DNA of 64,000 nt, taken from assembly GCA_010279815.1 (NCBI GenBank), contig QEOQ01000519.1:999002-1063001 (forward strand). The letters are read 5' to 3'. Position 1 is the stretch's first letter. Each line of letters begins with the position of its first letter. Origin of the DNA: Brachionus plicatilis. Lineage: Eukaryota > Rotifera > Eurotatoria > Ploima > Brachionidae. The notes under the pieces are model-generated. The model did no database searches. It had not been told where the DNA came from and saw only the letters and a list, made by a program, of their open reading frames with translations. The position numbers and the translations under genes are program-made. Of the stretch, positions 56,372 through 64,000 are shown one piece after another.

Positions 56372-57454
56372 TAGTGTTGGCAATCGACTCCAATCGATTG
56401 ACAAATTTAATAAATCGATTAATTTTTTTTAGTCGATTATTAAATCGATTAATTTTTTTTAGTCGATTATTAAATCGATTAATTTTTTTTAGTCGATTAT
56501 TTAATCGATTAATTTTTATTAGTCGACTATTAAATCGATTATTTTTTTTTAGTCGACTATTTAATCGATTATTTTTTTTTAGTCGACTATTTAATCGATT
56601 ATTTTTTTTTAGTCGACTATTTAATCGATTAATTTTTTTTAGTCGATTATTAAATCGATTAATTTTTTTTAGTCGACTATTAAATCGATTATTTTTTTTT
56701 AGTCGACTATTAAATCGATTAAATTTTTTTAGTCGATTTTTAAATCGATTATTATTTTTTAGTCGACTATTTAATCGATTAATTTTTTTTAGTCGACTAT
56801 TAAATCGATTAATTTTTTTAAGTCGACTATTAAATCGACTCAATTTTTTTAATCGACTATTAAATCGATTAAATTTTTTCAGTTGACTATTAAATCGACC
56901 AATTTTTTTTAGTCGATTATTATTTTAGTCGACTATTAAATCGAATTATTTTTTCTAGATGACTATAATACTTCTAATTTATCTCGAAATTAAAATTTAG
57001 GAGGGAAAAAAATATTATTTTTTAATAAAAAAGGTTTTTAATTGATTTAAAATTATAGATTTAAAGCAAAATAAAAATAATTCGATTTAAAAGTCGACTA
57101 AAATAATAATCGACTAAAAAAAATAAATCGATTTAATAATCGACTAAAAAAAATTAATCGATTTAATAATCGACTAAAAAAAATTAATCGATTTAATAAT
57201 CGATTAAAAAAATTTAATCGATTTAATAATCGACTAATAAAAATTAATCGATTAAATAATCGATTAAAAAAAATTAATCGATTTAATAATCGACTAAAAA
57301 AATTTAATTGATTAAATAATCGACTAAAAAAATTTAATTGATTAAATAATCGACTAAAATAATTTAATTGATTAAATAATCGATTAAAAAAAAATAGTCG
57401 ATTTAAAGTTAGTCGATTATTGAATCGATTATTGATAATCGATTGCCAACACTA
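56372..57454. mobile_element. hAT element built of opposed 30-bp tandem arrays
   Basis: Perfect 8-bp target duplication ATTAAAAA (56364-56371, 57455-57462). Ends TAGTGTTGGCAATCGA and, inverted, the same, of hAT type. The left arm (to about 56960) is about 18 copies of a 30-bp unit containing TCGATTAATTTTTTTTAGTC; the right arm (about 57065-57440) is about 12 copies in inverse orientation. A short non-repetitive centre separates them. Because the unit is a multiple of three, both strands stay open for about 165 codons; these frames are artefacts. The paralogous site at about 61540 lacks the element. Confidence 0.9.
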
Positions 57455-58169
57455 ATTAAAAAGTATTAAAGAAAATTTTTCATGATTTGGAAGCTTCTTT
57501 TATTCACATGTAAATATTAAATTTAGATTTTGTTTAAAATTGTATTTTCAAGCATTTAAATTTAGAAGAAAATATGCAAAAATTATTTTATATTGACTTT
57601 TAAAACATCAAAACTTCTCCAATTTTTCAATATAAAAAAATTAAGCTTAGCCATTAAGACTGCTTTAGAATAGAGGTTTTGATTTGTTTATTAAAAAATT
57701 TCAATATTCTATCCATAGCAAATTTAAAAAACGAAAACCACGATTTTTACAAAAGAATCAAAAATAAAGGTATTTTTTATCATTTAAATTTTTCTTTTAA
57801 TTTCTTTTTGAAATATTTTGAGATATTTTCTGATAATTTTTAGCTCTTTTTATTTTTTAGTTCATAACTTATATGGCTATTTACATTACCTTAAATGGTC
57901 AAAATATTATTTAATCAAATGGATTGAGAAAAATCTTTCCAGGAAATGCGATTAGAATACGATATTAAAATTCGTAACAGTATAGGAAAAAATATAATAA
58001 AAAATGGTAAAAAATTCAGAAACAAAATCTACCAAAATAGAATTGGCAAATCATGTGCATCATGATTTGGAATTTCTAATACAATAATTGACTTTTAAAC
58101 AAAATATTTGTCATAAATTTTATGCTAAAATCCATTTGAATAACAAAATAAAATCTTTTTTTAAGTGTG

Positions 58170-58634
58170 TCATTGTGAATTTTGGTACAAAAATCAAAAA
58201 AGTATTAAAAGTACCAAATCTTAAGTTCTGAAGGACCAAAATATGTTCTGTAAATTGTAGCAACTGATACATCCTTTGTACTACCAATATACTAATTCTA
58301 CGTGACTCTGCAAAATTCAGAACATTGTGAATTTTAGTACAAAAAACAAAACAAAAATCTAAAAAAACGCTAGAGCTTTAATCTGAACCGATTAAAACAT
58401 GTTCTGTAAATTGTAGCAATTGATCCTTGCTTTGCACCACCACTTAAAGTTGAGTTGGATTTTTAATATGATATAATATCCAAAATTTACAATTTTCTGA
58501 GTTTTGCAGAATCAGTATATTGGTGGTACAAAGGATGGATCAGTTGCTACAAATTACAGAAAATGTTTTGGTCCATCATAATTTAAGCTTTGACATTTTT
58601 AATATTTTGTTTTTGTACCAAAATTCACAATGCC
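58170..58634. mobile_element. MITE with 10-bp target duplication and three arm copies
   Basis: TTTAAGTGTG at 58160-58169 and 58635-58644 flank ends (T/G)CATTGTGAATTTTGGTAC and its inverse. The ~150-bp arm occurs twice forward (58171-58318, 58323-58443) and once inverted (about 58480-58634). The Mutator superfamily is suggested by the 10-bp duplication. A half copy is at 41465-41625. Confidence 0.75.
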
Positions 58635-58644
58635 TTTAAGTGTG

Positions 58645-59811
58645 ACAAATTTCCTTTTTTTCAAATTCTACCAATTTAAAATAAATATCATTATTCGTGC
58701 TAAAATTATATTTTTAAAAAGTAAAGCAGAATAATCGGCAATATTCTAAATTGCCCAACTTGACAAAATCCTACTGATAATAATAAAATATTATTAGTCA
58801 TATTATTGGATTAAGGTTTTGTGAGATTCAGTACAAAATGATAAAAAGAACACAAAATAATGTAAAAAAATTGAAATACTTTTTTTCTAAATGTTTAAAC
58901 TTAATTCTGAAAATGCAACATAGTGCAACATTCAAAGTTGCATCAAATATCAAAGTCTGCTAAATTTGCAGAGTTTAGCAGAAATTAAATTTTAATATAA
59001 TCGAGCGTAGGGCATTTTGCAGAGATTTTACACATAATTAGCAGACTTTTACAGTTGATGCAACTTTGAATTAATTTTAAACTTTTAGAAAAAAAATTAA
59101 TTAATTTTTTTACAATTTTTTCTGTTCTTTTGTACTGAATTTCAAACAAACCCTGGATTAAATAAAATCCAATTGATATCTTAATTTTATTTAATTTGTG
59201 ATATTAAAATTAAATCAATTATTATAATTGGTTACTTTTAAAAAAAGCAGAGTTCAGATAAAGATTGATATAAATATTCAGATAAAAATATTCAGATAAA
59301 GATTGATTGCTAGAAAAAGCTTATTAAAATAAAGTTGAAGAAAGGTTAGTTTTTTTTTAAATTTAAATTTTAAATAAAATTGTAAAATCAAGCATTAAAA
59401 TTTTATTATCAATAATTTTTTCTCTGATTAGCATCTACATTCATAAAGAAAGGTGCAAAAAATTTGATAAGCGTAAGTTCAAATTTCTGGAGATCGAAAA
59501 ATTTTTTTTTCCACTTTATATTAATAATAATTTTTTCATTATTAATCTCCATTTAATAAATTCGACAAATCAATTTAGTCTAAATTCAAGGATTTGATTT
59601 ATTATATTTTTTGACAAAATAGAACTTTAACAATTTCCTACTGAATCAAATTATGGTGACAAAAGTATTCAAAACCAAATCATCGATATAGGTAAGAAAA
59701 ATTTTCATTAAAATTTTTTTTTTAAAAATTATTTGAAAAATTTTGATTTGAAAAAATAAACAAAGATCTTAAACAAAAAATCTATTTATTTATTTAAAAT
59801 TCGAACGATTT
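58645..59811. other. Intergenic stretch with an inverted repeat and exon-like pieces
   Basis: An inverted pair around 58850-59150 (ATTTCAGTACAAAAGAAC-like ends: GATTCAGTACAAAATG at 58832 and CTTTTGTACTGAATTTC at 59129; CAAAGTTGCATCAA against TTGATGCAACTTTG) marks another foldback element. At 59438-59470 and 59630-59690 short segments end in good donors (GTAAGTTC, GTAAGAAA). One reads QFPTESNYGDKSIQ, faintly like QFPILNNYDPEKYE of the neighbouring gene, but an in-frame stop precedes it. Confidence 0.4.
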
Positions 59812-60246
59812 TTAATCATCTTTTTCTTTCGAATTAATGCGTCCACTAAATGGTAATTCTATAAAAGATGACGACTGATGGGTTTCGTAAGGATTTTTCA
59901 AAAAATCATTGTTCCGACAAAATTCTATTATCCAAATTAAAACAAAATTGAAACACAAAATTAGTAACTAATTTACTTTCATATTTTTCAGGATCGTAGT
60001 TATTAAGTATTGGAAATTGAGCTAAAATAATTAACATTAAAAATAAAAAATATTTCAACTTAATTTTAAGGATTACCTTTTTGCCCTTCCTGGTGTTTTT
60101 CAAGGTGCTTCATAGCTTCCGATAATTCTAAATGAAAAAAAAATATTTGATTAAATTCTTTTTTTAAATATTTTAAACAAACCATTTCTAATTACGAAAA
60201 TATACAACAAAATTTCATCAATTTTATTAGTAACTAAATTAGTCAT
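59812..60246 (-). CDS. Small four-exon gene of unknown function
   Basis: Exons 60246-60183, 60127-60077, 60021-59977 and 59924-59812; three GT-AG introns of 52-55 nt, all phase 1; total 90 residues. Exon 1 (MTNLVTNKIDEILLYIFVIRN) is mildly hydrophobic. Exon 2 gives LSEAMKHLEKHQEGQK, a charged helix. Exon 3 gives QFPILNNYDPEKYE; exon 4 gives FCRNNDFLKNPYETHQSSSF… and a Lys/Asp-rich end. The start has a good A-rich context (AACAAAATGA). The exact frame-keeping of four short exons is the main support. It is divergent from the + strand gene that starts at 60547, with 300 bp between, so a shared promoter is likely. A truncated first exon survives in the duplicate at 53159. Family not recognised. 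Confidence 0.62.
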
Positions 60247-62345
60247 TTTGTTTTGAAACTTGCTTAAAATTAATTGTTTAAAAAAAGTATAAAAGCTTAA
60301 AAGATAAAAGAAAACTAAAAATTTAATTGAATCAAAATCAATGTCATTGCGAATTTTAAATATTATTTTTTTGGTCATCTAGACTAAAAATTTTAATTAA
60401 ACGAATTAAAATCAGAATATATTAACTTTCTAATTAGTACAAAAAAAACATGAAAATATTCAAAAATTTAAAAACATAATTTAATTTTAGATTGGATCAA
60501 GAAAATCATTAAATTTAAAAATATTTATTTTATTTATTATTTATAAATGGTAATCTTTGAATTTTTTTTCAATTTAGATCAGCTTTTAATTTTTTTTATT
60601 TTTTTTGTTCAGGAAAATTCCGAATGTGAACAAAAAAAATTATGCGATAATTATTGTGACCAAATCAACGAAATAATACAAGGTAATTTTTATTAACAAA
60701 ACAATAAATCTATTCCAATTTATTTATTTATTAATTTATCAGAAATGAAAATTTTTTATATCTTTATCACTAGAAGCACATAATAATTATCAAGATTTTA
60801 AGGCTAAAATATTTAAAAAAAAATTAAAGAAATTTTATTGATTTTTTAACTTTTTTCAATGGAAAAGTATATAAAATTTTTTATAAATTTTTTTAAAATG
60901 ATTTAAAATGATTCATATGGTGCTTTAATTGTTGCCTTACAATAAGACCTTAAATTCTTTTTTATATATCTTTAAATTCTAATTCTGAAATAAAATCATT
61001 TAAATTCAATTTCAAAATGTGAAATGAGTGTTAAACATGTTGTGCAAATTTTAGCTATTTTTTTTAATTTTATTTTTTTTTAAATGAAAGATACGACCTG
61101 TAATGCTCGTATTTTTAACATATGGGCAAATAACATACAATCGACTCTAGAGATAGAGGGAGAAGCTGGTATTATTGACATAGTTAGAAACTGCTCTTGT
61201 CAAATTCTTTGAGAAAAACTGAACAAACAATTCAGCATTAATTTTTGATAGAATATTTATATACTCTAATGATATATTCAAAGGTTTTGGCAACTGAATA
61301 TCATGATTGAGTAAATTTTTAAAATAGTTAATATTAAATTTTGAAATTATAAATTTAAAAAAATAGAATAAAGTATTTTTTATTTAAATTTTTAAGCAAA
61401 AAAAAAATTTAGAAAAAAATTGGATAGACCTTCCAATATGCAATGAAAGATGATTGGAAAGAAATTTCTCTTGTTTAATTTGAAATGATTGTTTCAATTT
61501 TTTATTAGTTTATTTTAATATTTTTTTAATTAAAAATAATAAATAGTTTTAAAAAAAATTTTTACTGATGATTTAGAAGTTTCTCTTGTTCTTAAAGAAA
61601 TTTTAGATCAAGATTTTGTTATAAATTTTAGTTTCAATATTAAGAAGATTTAATAATATATGCACATTATATTTATATAAGTAAAACAATGTCAAAATAA
61701 ATTTTTATTTTGACATTTAATACAATTTTATATTAACTTTTAGATTAAATAAAAAAGTACTTTAACCTTTTTTTAAAATAATTAACAAATAAAAATGTGT
61801 GTTCCTATTTAAATAAAATCAAGTCATCATTTCCGAAGATATATTCTTTGCTAATTTCAATTTTTTTTAAATTTCTTTTTTTAATTTATCAAGAGAAATT
61901 TTATGAAAATGTATACTTTCGAAAATGCTGAAGCTGAGACATTTCATTCTCTTGAAAAAGGAAAAAATGGTATTTGATTTAAATCAAAAAATTAAAAGAA
62001 TATTTCAATTTTTTTTTTTAAGAATTAGAAAGATCAATTCAGAAGCTAGATGAAATAGAAAATGACATCAAAAGTAAAGAAACAAATCTAAGATATCCAA
62101 ATCATCAAAACTTCTACAATTTTTCAATTTCAAAAACTTTAACCAAGGCTTTTTTAGACTAGAGGCTTTGATTTTTCATTTATTTAATAGATAGCTTAAC
62201 ATATATTTTTTATCAAAAGTAAATTTCAAAAAAGAATACGATGATTTTTACAAAAGGACAAAAAATAAAGGTATTTTTTATTATCTTTAAATTTTTCTTT
62301 TGAATTATTTTCTGATAATTTTAAGCTCTTTTTATTTTTTAATCA
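60225..62345. repeat. Segmental duplication, copy B
   Basis: The shorter, less disturbed partner of 53145-57870. It lacks the hAT element at the matching point: TTAAAAATA joins directly to ATAAATAGTTTTAAA near 61535-61560. Confidence 0.75.
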
Positions 62346-62670
62346 TTTTTAAATATAGAAAAACACAATTTCTTTTAATTTTTTTTAATAAAAGAAATAG
62401 GGGAATTGAAAATATACTGGGAAAAAAAATATGTTTACGGTATGTTTACCAATGAAGAAGATAAAATTTATAATCAGCAATTTGAATTCAACAAAAAAAG
62501 TAAGGTTTTTTAATTATTTAGATAATATTTTAAGATAAAATTAATTTTTTTAAGACAAGCTTGCGAAAACACAGAGTAAGTTCCTTAAACTCCAAGGATT
62601 TTTTATTATAAATCTATAAATTTAAGCTTTTATTTTCAAATTAGTTTTTGACAAAGAAGAAAATATTTAA
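60547..62670 (+). CDS. Small multi-exon gene of unknown function with an ATG-only first coding exon
   Basis: Exons: 60547-60549 (ATG alone, donor GTAATC), 60613-60682 (NSECEQKKLCDNYCDQINEI…), 62023-62073 (LERSIQKLDEIENDIK), 62220-62270 (NFKKEYDDFYKRTKNK), 62401-62499 (ELKIYWEKKYVYGMFT…), 62555-62575 (microexon KLAKTQ), 62645-62670 (FDKEENI, stop). Except for the intron after the ATG, all introns are phase 1. The joined product is 106 residues, charged, with a likely helical coil across exons 2-3 and three cysteines early on. An extra in-phase exon at about 61903-61969 (ATG, MKMYTFENAEAETFHSLEKG) could be an alternative first exon. No signal peptide or known domain. Joining of exon 2 to 62023 is inferred from phase only. 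Divergent from the gene at 60246. Confidence 0.55.
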
Positions 62671-63477
62671 TTTTATAATCTACATAACATTTAAAGCATA
62701 TCACATGAAAATTATTTTTTTTAATTCAAATATTAATTTTAATATCTTAAGATAAACTCATTGAATTTTAATGAAATTTTTAATTGATCATCAACTTCAA
62801 AATGCCCCTTTTTTGATAAATTAAAATTAAATATAATAAAACCAATTTAAAAAATACTGCAACATTCTTTGTTTCACTTTATGTAAAAATACCGTTAACA
62901 TGAGTTTACGGTATGTTTTATTATCTTTTACTTAAATGTATTTAAAAAAATAAAAAAGTTTAATTTGTATTTGTATTTCACAAAACCAGGAACTATATTA
63001 AAAAATATTTTTATTTAATTTTAGTAATTATATAAATGAAATTAATATAAAAATCTATAAAATCTTAAATTTTAAAAAATAATAAAAAGTTAAACTAAAA
63101 ATTTTTTTGACTTGGTTAAATATTAGTTGGATAAGAAAATAATTTAATTTAAAATACTTTTATAAAAGTCTTCTAGGGAACACTGGCCTTCTAATTTACA
63201 TAAATTTTCTAAGTTTTATTTGATTAAATTCGATCAAATTAAATGTTTCTTGTAATTGTTTTCTGTCAATAAAGTAAAATATACATTGTATAATGGCTAA
63301 ATTTGGACTTTATTAGTACTCATACCCCAAATTTTTAATTTTTTACCCCAAATTTATTAGAATAACACCAAAAACAAAAGAAAAAAATAAAAATATAAAA
63401 TGACACTATTTTTTCACATTATCACCTAATTTAGTAAAAATACACCAAATTTATTAAAAAAAAAATTTTTTTCAATT
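62671..63477. other. AT-rich intergenic stretch
   Basis: No gene or repeat recognised. TTTACGGTATGTTT at about 62904 echoes the same phrase in the exon at 62430-62445, but may be chance. Confidence 0.4.
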
Positions 63478-63935
63478 TTACCACAAAAATTTAAATTTTT
63501 CCACATTTGTTTGAGCAACCCAATATCTTCTTTTAATCATTTTTGCACCACATTTATCACACAACTTTTCTTCAGCTTGTATGTTTGAAACAATTCTCGG
63601 TCTTTTGGATACATTTTCTTCAATTGGATTACTTTCATCATTATCATCTGAATCAATGCCTTTTGGTGCTAAATTGATTTTTTGCAACCTTTCTTTTGAA
63701 ATTTACAATCGAATGCATGCTTATCGGAATCGGCTAATTTATTTGTGCCATGAAAGCTCCATGATACGTTGTCGAAATGTAAATTTTTGATCAATTTTTT
63801 GAATTCTTCAAAAGATTCACAGTCTTCAACAAAATCGTAGGCTTTAGCTTTGCTTCGTTTGGTTTTTGGGAATTCTTCAGCGTCATTCACTGTATCGTTG
63901 AAATTATTTTCGAGATTACTCGCAGAACTAGACAT
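63478..63935 (-). pseudogene. Frameshifted ORF, possibly the N-terminus of a transposon-encoded protein
   Basis: From ATG 63935 the frame gives a serine-rich start, a basic stretch KTKRSKAKAYDF, then NLHFDNVSWSFHGTNKLAD and HAFDCKFQKKGCKK. A stop then follows, but one extra base in the A6 run near 63685 would lead into INLAPKGIDSDDNDESNPIE, SKRPRIV, and CDKCGAKMIKRRYWV, ending at 63478. The two parts together make about 155 residues. The W-x-F-x-G-T-x-K … C pattern and the CDKC pair recall zinc-binding N-termini of MULE-type proteins, but I cannot name it firmly. It is a single-base deletion or a sequence error, otherwise intact. Confidence 0.5.
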
Positions 63936-64000
63936 TTTGATTTGATGAAATGAAGTTTATTTATTTATTTTATTTATTTGTTTTCTGTACCGAGCTAGAG

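Larger units (their letters stand above)
53463..57769 (+). pseudogene. Copy A of the small spliced gene, broken by transposons
   Basis: Exons recognisable by comparison with copy B (60547 on): ATG-only exon 53463-53465 followed by GTAACT; exon 53532-53601 (70 nt, NSECEQKKLCDNYCDQINEI…, same length and splice phase as in B); and exon 57719-57769 (51 nt, NLKNENHDFYKRIKNK; copy B has NFKKEYDDFYKRTKNK). The intermediate LERSIQ exon of copy B was not found, and the last three exons are not recognisable. Transposons at 53794-55043 and 56372-57454 separate the surviving exons. The 70-nt exon differs from copy B at eight third positions, only one of them changing a residue (Asp/Glu). The gene was under constraint for much of its history, but is probably dead now. 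Confidence 0.6.
53145..57870. repeat. Segmental duplication, copy A
   Basis: Collinear with 60225-62345: shared blocks at 53145-53640 / 60225-60740, 56105-56175 / 61420-61500, the hAT insertion point 56340-57500 / 61515-61600, and 57595-57870 / 62095-62345. Copy A is longer because of transposon insertions. Confidence 0.75.

Noticed and set aside
56352..56886. Two long overlapping ORFs on opposite strands (163 and 170 codons) with repeats such as NRLIFFSRLL
   Set aside because: They are the 30-bp tandem unit read in a stop-free frame on each strand. The unit length is a multiple of three and the sequence belongs to a hAT element's arms.

Overview
The window is AT-rich nuclear DNA from a small-genome invertebrate. 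It has spliced genes with very short introns (45-66 nt in the resolved models, one of 139 nt), animal gene families (CYP46-type P450, protein-isoaspartate methyltransferase, a protocadherin-like protein, an EGF membrane protein), an intron-bearing tRNA-Leu(CAA), and many decayed non-LTR retrotransposons and short DNA transposons. This fits a monogonont rotifer such as Brachionus, but that assignment is inference from style, not from a marker gene.

Layout. 1-1550: decayed LINE reverse transcriptase with its 3' tail. 1841-7222: DNA-transposon territory (a 1.5 kb TA-flanked foldback element, a nested hAT-type MITE, a long inverted repeat). 7706-10727: two real genes, a ten-exon CYP46-like P450 (+) and a five-exon PCMT (-), whose stop codons face each other 31 bp apart. 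11-16 kb: a MULE remnant with SWIM and AT-hook pieces, a small ORF split by a TA-flanked MITE, and two more MITEs. 16-37.7 kb: a gene desert of about 22 kb with a duplicated non-coding element and a few GC-richer islands. 37697-39856: an uninterrupted protocadherin-like CDS behind a splice acceptor. 40-45 kb: MITEs, a second LINE copy of the family seen at 1-1550, tRNA-Leu(CAA) and a tRNA pseudogene, and a 188-residue orphan ORF. 46.6-51.7 kb: exons that join in frame into one predicted secreted-side WD40 / EGF / transmembrane protein, with LINE debris and a MITE in its 3.4 kb intron. 53.1-62.7 kb: a segmental duplication of a divergently transcribed pair of small unknown genes. One copy (60 kb) is largely intact; the other (53-58 kb) is broken and stretched by transposons, including a hAT element made of 30-bp repeats in two opposed arms. 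63.5-63.9 kb: a frameshifted ORF.

The least expected signals are: (1) a superfamily of TA-flanked foldback elements whose ends carry ACGT about every 10 bp, one helical turn; (2) the duplicated small-gene pair, where an exon differs at eight third positions with only one amino-acid change; (3) the predicted extracellular WD40-EGF receptor; and (4) a duplicated non-coding block inside the desert. No database search was possible. Gene models rest on splice-site phase, reading frame and recalled family motifs.
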